From contig NZ_CP048031.1 of assembly GCF_010092445.1 (NCBI RefSeq), positions 2,046,001 through 2,110,000 of the forward strand: DNA of 64,000 nt. Direction: 5' to 3'. A model generated the notes under the pieces. That model made no database searches, was not told where the DNA came from, and saw nothing but the letters and a program-made list of their open reading frames with translations. Within the stretch, counting starts at the first letter, position 1. Each line of letters starts with the position of its first letter. Shown here one piece after another: positions 1 through 8,099 of this stretch. This DNA comes from Shewanella sp. Arc9-LZ. GTDB taxonomy: Bacteria; Pseudomonadota; Gammaproteobacteria; Enterobacterales; Shewanellaceae. Made by a program: the position numbers and the translations under genes.

Positions 1-582
1 CTCTACTTTAATTAAAAATGAAAAAGATGAACTTAAGAAAAACACGTAATTATACACGTAAATTAAGCTCACGTTGTGCCAATTAAGCGCTATCGAAAAT
101 CATTTAGGCTTATCGCCTTGTTTGTTGAGGTTTATGACAACAATTGTAGATGTTTTTTTATAGTAATTAATCGGTAATTAACTTGCATTACACATCATTG
201 CAGGTTTTAATTGCGCCGTTTTTATAAAGGCTAAAAATGTGGTTGGTTAGCAATTAAAAAGTGAACTAACTGCAGGCTTAATCAGTAAAATACTTGTTAC
301 AGCAGCGAACTGATGTTCAGCAGCCAAAATTTGCATGCTTTGTGGATTTCTGCGTAAGATGTTCTATATAAGCAGATGCGAAACATGATAACAATGACGA
401 TATGATCTCGAGCCAATTTATAGGGCCTTCATTTTGTCTGTCACAGGTTTTACAGCCATAATCATAGTGCTGAATAAACCATTTTTATTTCTTGGATAGC
501 ATTGTTGTGTTATCTGGATTTTTAACAAGCAGAAGCCACTTTTGGTCAACTGCTAACTTTGATACAAATACGGAAAATAATT
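1..582. other. Intergenic region upstream of speA
   Basis: No open frame, tRNA or strong terminator is recognisable here. The stretch is AT-rich with many short stop-bounded frames. A small hairpin (AGGC-TTATC-GCCT near 107-119) precedes a T-rich stretch and could end an upstream transcript outside the window, but it is weak. The speA promoter must lie here; I could not fix its -35 and -10 elements with confidence. Confidence 0.5.
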
Positions 583-2493
583 ATGTCTGATTGGTCTATC
601 GAAGATGCTCGCTCGGGTTATAACGTGACTCACTGGAGCCAAGGTTTTTATGGTATTCGTGAAGATGGCGAAGTGACAGTGTCACCTAACCCACAAAATC
701 CTGATCATAAAGTCGGCTTAAATGAACTAGCCAAAAGTATGGTCGAAGCAGGCGTCTCGTTACCGGTATTAGTCCGTTTCCCGCAAATCTTACACCATAG
801 AGTGGAAAGTTTATGCGAAGCATTTAATGATGCTATTAAGAAGTACGATTATCAAAATGATTACTTGTTAGTTTACCCCATTAAAGTAAACCAACAGAAA
901 ACGGTAGTTGAAGAAATTTTAGCTAGCCAAAAATCTAAAGAAGTCCCTCAGTTAGGACTTGAAGCCGGTAGTAAGCCAGAGTTAATGGCTGTACTTGCTA
1001 TGGCACAAAAAGCCAGTTCGGTCATTGTATGTAATGGTTACAAAGATAAAGAATATATTCGTTTAGCACTTATCGGCGAAAAGCTTGGCCATAAGGTGTA
1101 TATCGTTCTGGAAAAAATGTCAGAACTTAAAATGGTATTAATTGAAGCTGAAAAGCTTGGTATTACACCTCGTTTAGGTTTACGTGTGCGTTTGGCTTTC
1201 CAGGGCAAAGGCAAATGGCAAGCCAGCGGTGGTGAAAAGTCTAAATTTGGTTTGTCTGCAGCACAAGTGTTGAAAGTTATAGCTGAATTAAAAAGTGCTA
1301 ATATGCTTGATTCTCTGCAGCTATTGCACTTCCATTTAGGTTCGCAAATTGCCAATATTCGCGACATTCGCCAAGGCGTAAGTGAAGCTGGCCGTTTTTA
1401 CTGTGAATTGCGCCAACTTGGTGCCAGCATTGATTGTTTCGATGTGGGCGGCGGGTTAGCGGTTGACTACGATGGTACTCGTAGTCAGAGCAATAACTCA
1501 ATGAACTATGGTTTAAATGAGTATGCTAACAATATCGTCAACGTATTAACTGATTTATGTAATGAGTACGAGCAACCAATGCCGCGTATTATTTCTGAAT
1601 CTGGTCGCCATTTAACGGCGCATCATGCGGTGTTAATTACTGATGTTATTGGTACTGAAGCGTATCAACCAGAAAATATTCAGGAACCAAGTGAAGAGGC
1701 GCCGCAATTGCTCCACAATATGTGGCAATCTTGGTTAGAAATCAGCGGTCGATATGATCAACGTGCAATTATTGAAATTTACCATGATAGTCAAAGTGAT
1801 ATTTCTGAAGCACACTCATTGTTTGCTGTGGGTCAATTAAGTTTGGCTGACCGAGCTTGGGCAGAACAAGCTAATTTACGTGTTTGCCATGAAGTGAAGG
1901 GACTATTAAGCAACAATAACCGCTATCACCGTCCAGTGATTGACGAATTAAATGAAAAGTTAGCTGATAAGTTTTTCGTTAACTTCTCTTTATTCCAGTC
2001 ATTACCTGATGCATGGGGTATTGATCAAGTGTTCCCAGTGTTGCCGTTATCGGGTTTAGATAAAGCACCTGAGCGCCGTGCGGTTATGTTAGATATTACC
2101 TGTGACTCAGACGGTATTGTTGACCAATACGTAGACGGTCAGGGAATTGAAACCACATTGCCCGTCCCAGCATGGAGTGCCGACAGCCCATATTTGATTG
2201 GTTTCTTTATGGTGGGTGCATACCAAGAAATTTTGGGTGATATGCATAACTTGTTTGGTGATACTAACTCTGCTGTTGTTCGCATTGATGAGCGTGGATT
2301 AAGCCAGATTGAATCTGTTTTAGAAGGCGATACGGTAGCTGACGTTTTACGTTATGTAAACTTAGATGCGGTTGACTTTATGCGCACTTATGAAGAGCTT
2401 GTAAATCAGCATATTGTTGAAGAAGAGCGTGCCAGTATTCTAGAAGAGTTACAGTTAGGGCTTAAGGGTTACACTTACTTAGAAGATTTTTAA
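583..2493 (+). CDS. speA: Biosynthetic arginine decarboxylase SpeA
   Basis: Decarboxylates arginine to agmatine, the first step of the agmatine route to putrescine. The 636-residue protein has the length and layout of the PLP-dependent SpeA family: the YPIKVNQQ motif with the PLP lysine near residue 101, a TIM-barrel domain, the DVGGGL phosphate-binding glycines and a GRH motif, then the C-terminal beta domain with CDSDG. I chose ATG 583 ([10 protein letters not shown]), preceded by GGAAAATAATT, over an in-frame ATG 24 bases upstream. A hairpin terminator follows. The agmatinase that would use its product, three genes on, is a pseudogene, so agmatine must be processed elsewhere or accumulate. 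The family call is secure. Confidence 0.97.
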   Translation: MSDWSIEDARSGYNVTHWSQGFYGIREDGEVTVSPNPQNPDHKVGLNELAKSMVEAGVSLPVLVRFPQILHHRVESLCEAFNDAIKKYDYQNDYLLVYPIKVNQQKTVVEEILASQKSKEVPQLGLEAGSKPELMAVLAMAQKASSVIVCNGYKDKEYIRLALIGEKLGHKVYIVLEKMSELKMVLIEAEKLGITPRLGLRVRLAFQGKGKWQASGGEKSKFGLSAAQVLKVIAELKSANMLDSLQLLHFHLGSQIANIRDIRQGVSEAGRFYCELRQLGASIDCFDVGGGLAVDYDGTRSQSNNSMNYGLNEYANNIVNVLTDLCNEYEQPMPRIISESGRHLTAHHAVLITDVIGTEAYQPENIQEPSEEAPQLLHNMWQSWLEISGRYDQRAIIEIYHDSQSDISEAHSLFAVGQLSLADRAWAEQANLRVCHEVKGLLSNNNRYHRPVIDELNEKLADKFFVNFSLFQSLPDAWGIDQVFPVLPLSGLDKAPERRAVMLDITCDSDGIVDQYVDGQGIETTLPVPAWSADSPYLIGFFMVGAYQEILGDMHNLFGDTNSAVVRIDERGLSQIESVLEGDTVADVLRYVNLDAVDFMRTYEELVNQHIVEEERASILEELQLGLKGYTYLEDF

Positions 2494-2525
2494 TCTTATC
2501 GACTAAGTGATGTTAGCTTGTTATT

Positions 2526-2562
2526 AAAAAAGCCTAGCGATCTCAGGTCGCTAGGCTTTTAA
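2526..2562 (+). terminator. Rho-independent terminator of speA
   Basis: A 10-bp perfect stem (AGCCTAGCGA, 2531-2540, with TCGCTAGGCT, 2548-2557) and a 7-base loop, followed by T residues. It lies 38 bases after the speA stop and separates speA from the SAM decarboxylase gene. Confidence 0.85.
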
Positions 2563-2746
2563 GTTGCTAACATATTTGTAATTATTCAGGCAGTTCTATT
2601 TAAGCCTATTTTATCGTTGGGAAATGCTTATTTAAACCGCTAAACTACGCTTTTTTCTCTTTTAACTGCGCATATATGGCTTAACCATGAGACATTACAT
2701 TTTTATACAAACATCTCTAATTAGAATAAGTGCTGAGTAGTTACAC

Positions 2747-3676
2747 ATGTTTTTTGAAGGTTCAGAGAAAAAGTTAGAGATTATTGTTAATGAATCAGCG
2801 CCTAAATTACGATCCTTAGATCGAACATTTTGGCTGGGGCTCGTTGCTGCCTCAAATGCAGACATTTTATCTTCCATAAGTAATGAATATTGTGATGCTT
2901 ATTTGCTGAGTGAATCGAGTTTATTTGTTTGGGATGATCGTATCGTTATGCTCACTTGCGGGGCTAGCACGTTGGTAGAATCTGCATGCTACTGCATTGA
3001 ACATTTAAGTGAACAGGCGATTGCGTACATTTGTTATCAACGCAAAAATGAATACTATGCCCATTTACAAGCAACTTCCTTTATCGATGATGTGTTTAGA
3101 TTAAGGCAGTTTATTGCTGGGCAGGCCTATCGAATGGGTCATTTAGATAGCCATCATCACTATATATTTTCGACCAACAAAGACTATCAAGCTAGCCAGC
3201 TCGATACTACCAATGAACTGCTGATGTACCATATTTCTGGTGCAGTAGCTGATTATTTACGTGGTGAGCAGCAATCAACTGTTCAAATTAGTCAGATGCT
3301 GCAACTGGAACAATTATTTAATGGTTTTAGTATTGATCAGTATTTATTCAGTCCGTTAGGTTATTCAATAAACGGTATTCGCGGTGCTGAATATTTTACA
3401 ATACACATTACACCACAAGAAAATAGCTCATATGTGAGTGTTGAAACTAACATTGATCTTAGCTCAACGCCGGTTGATGTTTTTGCTGAACTGGTAAGAT
3501 TATTGCAGCCTAGTAGCTGTGACATTATTGGCTTTAATAGTCATATTGCCAATAAACCCTTTTTAAATTATTTGTGTTTAAGCCATTGCGCGATGCCAAT
3601 CGAGCAAGGTTTCACTATACACTTTAACCACTATCAGCAAGATTGCTCAGAACTGCTGAGCCCTACACTATTATAA
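2747..3676 (+). CDS. S-adenosylmethionine decarboxylase proenzyme, eukaryote-type
   Basis: Makes decarboxylated SAM, the aminopropyl donor for spermidine. The 309-residue protein aligns by eye with animal and plant AdoMetDC rather than with the short E. coli SpeD: it starts FFEGSEKKLE and carries YLLSESSLFV at residues 52-61. Self-cleavage is expected between Glu56 and Ser57, leaving a pyruvoyl group on Ser57. Cys71 in LTCGAS matches the catalytic cysteine, and GYSINGIRGAEYFTIHITP matches the region holding the processing Ser and His. All key residues appear intact, so it is probably active. It sits between speA and the agmatinase pseudogene. No spermidine synthase gene is in the window. Confidence 0.93.
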   Translation: MFFEGSEKKLEIIVNESAPKLRSLDRTFWLGLVAASNADILSSISNEYCDAYLLSESSLFVWDDRIVMLTCGASTLVESACYCIEHLSEQAIAYICYQRKNEYYAHLQATSFIDDVFRLRQFIAGQAYRMGHLDSHHHYIFSTNKDYQASQLDTTNELLMYHISGAVADYLRGEQQSTVQISQMLQLEQLFNGFSIDQYLFSPLGYSINGIRGAEYFTIHITPQENSSYVSVETNIDLSSTPVDVFAELVRLLQPSSCDIIGFNSHIANKPFLNYLCLSHCAMPIEQGFTIHFNHYQQDCSELLSPTLL

Positions 3677-3706
3677 TTATCAACAGTTGCCATCTTTTGG
3701 TCGTTT

Positions 3707-4327
3707 ATAACTACTTTCGTAGAAAAATTTGATTATTCGTATTATTCAAACCCATGTGACTATTTACGCCAACCGCTTGATTTCAAACCCGCAGAGTCTG
3801 ACGCAGACGTTGTTATTGGTTTACCTTTTGATGCCCACACAGATACCGCCAAGGCCGTAAGTACGGTACGACTACGGGACAATGTTTTACTATGCACTGC
3901 GTGAGGGGTTTATTGATGTTGAGCATTCAATGCAAATTGCTATTTGTACTGAATAGCACAAAAAAGGTCATGGCTTTGAAGTGATTGATGCCGCTACCGT
4001 GAATAACTTAACGGCTCAACAAATGGTTGAACAGTTAATTATGCGTGTTGGCGATATGCCGTTATACGTCGCATTCGACATTCGACATTCGACATTGACT
4101 GTTTATGTTTAGACCCAGCTTTTGCAACCGCTACAGCTACGCCCGTTTGTGGTAAGTTCACTAGCGAGATCATTCGTGGCTTACGTGGTTTAAATATTGT
4201 CGGCATGGATGTTGTAGAACTAGCACTCTTTTATGATTATACAGATGTTACCCCGCTAGCTGCAGCAACACTGGGCCTTGAAATGCTACAGGTGTGGGCT
4301 GAAGGTAAAGGCTTAATTAAAAAGTAA
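3707..4327 (+). pseudogene. speB: Agmatinase (SpeB) pseudogene
   Basis: Remnant of the ureohydrolase that converts agmatine to putrescine and urea. Conceptual pieces match SpeB: TTFVEKFDYS and DVVIGLPFD at the start, [38 protein letters not shown], and [13 protein letters not shown] near the end. Lesions seen: the expected start codon reads ATA (3707-3709); GLPFD is joined directly to AHTDT near 3827-3835, deleting roughly 105-110 codons including the GGDH metal-binding motif; a frameshift follows near 3841-3870; TAG interrupts at 3954-3956; ATTCGAC is present three times at 4073-4093, adding 14 bases and shifting the frame; TGTTTA is duplicated at 4100-4111. The frame then runs to TAA at 4325-4327. 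The gene cannot make an active enzyme. Confidence 0.93.
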
Positions 4328-4352
4328 TTTCAACTTTGTAATTAAACACATT

Positions 4353-4380
4353 AGCCAACGAGTTGACGTTGGCTTTTTTG
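4353..4380 (+). terminator. Terminator after the agmatinase pseudogene
   Basis: Stem AGCCAACG (4353-4360) with CGTTGGCT (4367-4374), 6-base loop, then TTTTT. It has outlived the gene it served and now isolates the polyamine genes from pdxH. Confidence 0.85.
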
Positions 4381-4429
4381 TGTCTGCTCAGCGTAGAATA
4401 GGTTCAGCAAGGTTTAATGAGGAACCAAT

Positions 4430-5068
4430 ATGAGTGATTTAAGTGATATTCGCCGTGAATATACCCAGGGCGGATTAAGACGAGCGAATTTGCCTGTTAA
4501 CCCAATGGATCTATTCGAACAATGGATGCAACAGGCAAAAGATGCCCAACTTACTGACCCAACGGCCATGTGTGTCGCGACGGTAGACGAAGATGGCCAG
4601 CCATTTCAACGTATTGTGTTATTAAAAAAGTTTGATGATAACGGTTTTGTGTTTTTTACTAATTTAGAAAGCCGCAAAGCAAAACAAATTGCGATTAACA
4701 GTAAAGTCAGTTTACTGTTTCCTTGGCATCCACTTGAACGTCAAGTGGCTGTATTAGGGCAAGCGGAGCCATTATCGATGTTGGACGTGGCGAAATATTT
4801 TATGTCTAGACCAAAAGACAGCCAAATTGCTGCCTGGGTATCTAAACAATCAAGCAAGATTAGCGCACGACAGGCGTTAGAAGGTAAATTTGCTGAAATG
4901 AAAGCTAAATTTGCCCAAGGTGAGGTTCCATTACCTAAGTTTTGGGGTGGATATTTGGTGCGACCAGCTAGCATTGAGTTTTGGCAGGGTGGTGAACATC
5001 GGTTACACGACCGATTTATTTACACTAAAACCGATGCGGATTGGAATATTGATCGGTTGGCACCTTAA
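4430..5068 (+). CDS. pdxH: Pyridoxine/pyridoxamine 5'-phosphate oxidase
   Basis: FMN-dependent oxidase that converts pyridoxine or pyridoxamine 5'-phosphate to pyridoxal 5'-phosphate, the last step of vitamin B6 synthesis and salvage. Its 212 residues match the family length. The N-terminal [10 protein letters not shown], the FMN-binding [10 protein letters not shown] and [10 protein letters not shown] segments, the [17 protein letters not shown] stretch and the C-terminal WNIDRLAP are all characteristic and intact. ATG 4430 is preceded by GAGGAA. Its stop overlaps the start of the next gene (TAATG), so the two are probably co-transcribed and translationally coupled. Confidence 0.97.
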   Translation: MSDLSDIRREYTQGGLRRANLPVNPMDLFEQWMQQAKDAQLTDPTAMCVATVDEDGQPFQRIVLLKKFDDNGFVFFTNLESRKAKQIAINSKVSLLFPWHPLERQVAVLGQAEPLSMLDVAKYFMSRPKDSQIAAWVSKQSSKISARQALEGKFAEMKAKFAQGEVPLPKFWGGYLVRPASIEFWQGGEHRLHDRFIYTKTDADWNIDRLAP

Positions 5069-5565
5069 TGAGTGTTAATGAAGTGGAGCATTTTGCGGTG
5101 ATAACCAATAAAATCTGGGTTGATGCTGATGCTTGCCCCAACCCAGTTAAAGAAATGTTGTTTAGGGCATCTGAGCGTAAATCGGTTCGATTAGTGTTAG
5201 TGGCCAATCAAATGATTAAAGTGCCTATTTCGCCCTTAGTTAGCATGATACGGGTGAGTTCGGGTTTTGATGAAGCAGATAACTACATTGTGGAACAAGT
5301 CGTCAAAGGGGACTTAGTCGTCACTGCTGATATTCCTCTGGCATCTGATGCGGTTGATAAAGGCGCACTAGTATTAAACCCTCGTGGTACCGTGTATACA
5401 GCTGAAAATATTAAACAGATTCTGACGATGCGCGATTTTATGGAAGAAATGCGCAGCAGTGGCATCCATACTGGTGGTCCGAACAGTTTTTCGCAAACGG
5501 ATAAACATGCTTTTGCACAAGCGTTAGACAAATGGCTGGCTAGATTGATCCCCAGCAAGATATAA
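5068..5565 (+). CDS. yaiI: UPF0178 family protein, YaiI/YqxD type
   Basis: Conserved protein of unknown role. The family is linked by structure prediction to PIN-like nuclease folds; that is family knowledge, not shown here. The signature [17 protein letters not shown], the [10 protein letters not shown] segment, VVTADIPLA and the [11 protein letters not shown] motif are present. ATG 5068 overlaps the pdxH stop by one base. A GTG at 5098, preceded by GTGGAG at about 9 bases, would give the shorter N-terminus usual in this family, so the true start is uncertain. Confidence 0.9.
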   Translation: MSVNEVEHFAVITNKIWVDADACPNPVKEMLFRASERKSVRLVLVANQMIKVPISPLVSMIRVSSGFDEADNYIVEQVVKGDLVVTADIPLASDAVDKGALVLNPRGTVYTAENIKQILTMRDFMEEMRSSGIHTGGPNSFSQTDKHAFAQALDKWLARLIPSKI

Positions 5566-5625
5566 CCAAAGATTACTCTATACTTATTTATTGTTAATCT
5601 TACTTTCTATACAAAGGACTTTACG

Positions 5626-6201
5626 ATGAAAAAATGGTTACCATTATTAGCCGCGAGCTTGCTGAGTACATCAGTGATGGCAGGCGATTGGCAAGTCAAT
5701 CAAGATCATTCTCGGGTGAGCTTCATTTCGATTAAGAAAGCCGATGTTGCTGAAGTGCATCATTTTAAACAAGTTGCAGGTTCATTAACGGATGCTGGTG
5801 CATTTTCTTTATCGATTGATTTAACCAGTGTTGATACCGGAATAGAAATTCGTGATCAACGAATGCAAGCAGTGTTATTTGAAGTGGCACAGTTTCCTAA
5901 GTTAACCTTGGATGCAGTGGTTAACCCTAAATTGCTAGCCGGATTAAAAGTCGGTGACACGCTAACGACGCAAGTTGAAGCAACCATTAAGCTACATGGT
6001 CAGAAACAACAGAAGAGCTTTGATGTGTTAGTCGCTAAATTGTCGGATAAGAAAATGGTGATTTCAAGCTTAGCGCCAGTGATTGTTCAAGCAAGTGAAT
6101 TTGGTTTAGTGTCCGGTGTCGAAAAACTTAAAGAAATGGCGGGATTGCCGAGTATCAGCTTAGCGGTGCCAGTGTCATTTGTGCTAACCTTAGCGCAATA
6201 G
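5626..6201 (+). CDS. YceI family periplasmic lipid-binding protein
   Basis: A 191-residue exported protein. MKKWLPLLAASLLSTSVMA is a typical signal peptide with cleavage after residue 19 or so, and the mature part begins GDWQVNQDHSRVSFISIKK, the classic YceI start. The family forms a lipocalin-like beta barrel that binds isoprenoid or other amphiphilic lipids in the periplasm; the ligand cannot be read from sequence. The RBS AAAGGAC precedes the ATG. It stands alone, 60 bases after the yaiI-like gene. Confidence 0.92.
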   Translation: MKKWLPLLAASLLSTSVMAGDWQVNQDHSRVSFISIKKADVAEVHHFKQVAGSLTDAGAFSLSIDLTSVDTGIEIRDQRMQAVLFEVAQFPKLTLDAVVNPKLLAGLKVGDTLTTQVEATIKLHGQKQQKSFDVLVAKLSDKKMVISSLAPVIVQASEFGLVSGVEKLKEMAGLPSISLAVPVSFVLTLAQ

Positions 6202-6283
6202 TTATATGTGGTTATCAATGGTTTTCAATCATCAGGTTGAGAGCCATTTCCTGTTAAGTCGTTTTTAAGAAAGGTGGTATGAA

Positions 6284-6634
6284 ATGGTTACTGACAAAGA
6301 CGGATACATGCATTTAATTCAGTATTTAACTGAACATTTAGGGCTATTTGAGTCGTCTGAGAGTAATGCCGCTGCAACGGAAACTGTCATGGAATTGTTT
6401 GAAGAGCAGTTATCTGCTCAGATCATTATGGTATGTGGGCAAAACCCGCAATTATCATTTGCACAACGTAATATGGTGATCCGCGAAATTGACGCGATTG
6501 TATATGACTTAGAAGAGATTTTAGCCTCTGTAGCCAATCAACAAGCCACCCCTGAACAAAGCATTTTTATTACTGAGTTTTCAGGACTGATTAAAAATTT
6601 ATTCGATCAAGAAGTTGATCATTTATTGCAATAA
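6284..6634 (+). CDS. DUF3802 family protein
   Basis: A small acidic, mostly helical cytoplasmic protein of 116 residues (MVTDKDGYMHLIQYLTEHLG at the start). It resembles the DUF3802 family of Vibrio and Shewanella, for which I know no function. No signal peptide, membrane segment or cysteine pattern is seen. AGGTGG precedes the ATG. The gene lies between yceI and the zinc protease family gene; it could be in an operon with the latter, 55 bases downstream. Confidence 0.75.
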   Translation: MVTDKDGYMHLIQYLTEHLGLFESSESNAAATETVMELFEEQLSAQIIMVCGQNPQLSFAQRNMVIREIDAIVYDLEEILASVANQQATPEQSIFITEFSGLIKNLFDQEVDHLLQ

Positions 6635-6689
6635 ACGTACATAAAATTAGCCGCTACTAAAGCGATTTGTGGATTTTTTGGGATTGATC

Positions 6690-7574
6690 ATGTTTAAAAG
6701 AATTGTGATTTCGACTCTGCTGTGTTTGCTTTCTATATCTGTTTTTGCGAGTGATAAAACCGTTTTAAGTCAAGTTGAAACCATGACCGTAGCTAAGTCA
6801 GGACTACAATATAATGCTCGCATTGATACAGGTGCCGTGAACACTTCACTGCACGCTGTCAATTTAGAAATCCTTGGCGGTGCATCCAAAAAAATGAAAA
6901 GCAATGTTGGTAAAATTGTTGAATTCACTACTGAAAATGAACGTGGTGATAAAAAACGCATTCAAGCCGAAATTGTCAGTACTTCAAGGGTGAAAAACTC
7001 TCAAGGTATTGAAACTCGTTACATGGTGAAGCTTGATATAGGTTTTCCTGATCAATTGCATAATATTCATGTTAACTTACGCGATCGTAGCCACATGAAT
7101 TACAAATTACTTATTGGGCGTAACTTTTTAAAACATAACTACATTGTGGATGTTTCTGACAAAAAGACCATTGGTCCTTTAGCTGAGCTGAGCATTAAGC
7201 AAACTGGCTTAATGTACAATACGCGTATAGATACCGGCGCCGTTGAAAACTCATTACATGCAGTTAATATTCGAGTCGAGAATGAAGACAAAGTGAACAT
7301 TGAAAATAACATCGGTAAGATGATTACGTTCACCACAGCGAATGAAAAAGGCGAAAAAGCTGATGTTCGCACCAAAATTCGGGGCACATCGTTAATTCGT
7401 AATGCACAAGGTACAGAAAGGCGTTATATGGTGAGGTTAAGTGTTGGTGAACCTCGTCATGAATTTATAGTCGATGTGAATCTTAAAGACCGTACCAAAA
7501 TGGGTTATAAATTATTAATTGGCCGAAATTGGTTACAAGGTCACTATATGGTTGATGTGTCTAAAAAGCATTAA
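6690..7574 (+). CDS. Exported tandem retropepsin-like protein (ATP-dependent zinc protease family)
   Basis: A 294-residue protein with signal peptide MFKRIVISTLLCLLSISVFA and two homologous domains, roughly residues 27-158 and 164-292. Each carries the aspartic-protease-like motif YN-RIDTGAV-SLHA (DTG at 46-48 and 181-183), an FTT-NE-G segment and a closing DR--M-YKLLIGRN-L (near 131-147). This is the RimK-associated family, annotated as ATP-dependent zinc protease but predicted to be retropepsin-like. I prefer ATG 6690 because GGGATTGATC lies just upstream; ATG 6669 would add seven residues before the signal peptide. The duplication may let one chain supply both halves of an active site. Substrate unknown. 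Confidence 0.85.
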   Translation: MFKRIVISTLLCLLSISVFASDKTVLSQVETMTVAKSGLQYNARIDTGAVNTSLHAVNLEILGGASKKMKSNVGKIVEFTTENERGDKKRIQAEIVSTSRVKNSQGIETRYMVKLDIGFPDQLHNIHVNLRDRSHMNYKLLIGRNFLKHNYIVDVSDKKTIGPLAELSIKQTGLMYNTRIDTGAVENSLHAVNIRVENEDKVNIENNIGKMITFTTANEKGEKADVRTKIRGTSLIRNAQGTERRYMVRLSVGEPRHEFIVDVNLKDRTKMGYKLLIGRNWLQGHYMVDVSKKH

Positions 7575-7587
7575 TTGCTTATTATTG

Positions 7588-7626
7588 GTCAATAACATCA
7601 GTCAATAACATCGTTCAATAACATCA
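7588..7626 (+). repeat. Three 13-bp tandem repeats downstream of the zinc protease gene
   Basis: Units GTCAATAACATCA (7588-7600), GTCAATAACATCG (7601-7613) and TTCAATAACATCA (7614-7626). They begin 13 bases after the stop codon and lie before the terminator. Confidence 0.9.
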
Positions 7627-7632
7627 GCTAAC

Positions 7633-7664
7633 AATACCGCTCAATATGAGCGGTATTTTTTTGG
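7633..7664 (+). terminator. Rho-independent terminator
   Basis: Stem AATACCGCTCA (7633-7643) with TGAGCGGTATT (7647-7657), 3-base loop, followed by a run of T. Terminates the zinc protease family transcript. Confidence 0.85.
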
Positions 7665-8099
7665 CTGTTTTTCACGCCTAGGTAACCAAAAAAGATCGTA
7701 GAAAGAGGTGTGTGAATAAGCGGTAGTTAGGCGCGGTTGTTGACTGAAATTGCTTTTGTATTCACTGCAACATCTTTGCAACCTTATTGTCATCCGTAAT
7801 CGTTATAGTAAGCGCTGATTGAGCTATGTAGCCTCAACGCGGGATCATAAATGCTTATCAAACATGCGCTTATTTCGCTATCTCTGTTGTATCAACTTAC
7901 AACTCGTACACTATTGATTCGTCAATACGGTTTGTTAGCAAAACAATGGCAAGCTTGATATTGATGATTTGAACATAAACGGATCTTTATCTGTTTATTA
8001 CAACGGTTATTCCGAGCTGAGGTTATACCAAGCAATAAAATATCAATTGAATAATTAAATTAACTCATTGGATTTATGGATAATGAATAGGGGTTCACT
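7665..8099. other. Intergenic region before the secreted nuclease gene
   Basis: About 435 bases with no convincing reading frame or RNA gene. It must hold the promoter of the nuclease gene; AGGGGTT just before ATG 8100 is its ribosome-binding site. Nothing else is recognised. Confidence 0.5.

Noticed and set aside
1038..1367. Minus-strand open frame inside speA
   Set aside because: It lies fully inside a strongly supported gene and has low-complexity, basic composition typical of an antisense shadow.
7588..7626. CRISPR-like array
   Set aside because: The repeats are directly adjacent 13-mers without spacers, so they are simple tandem repeats.
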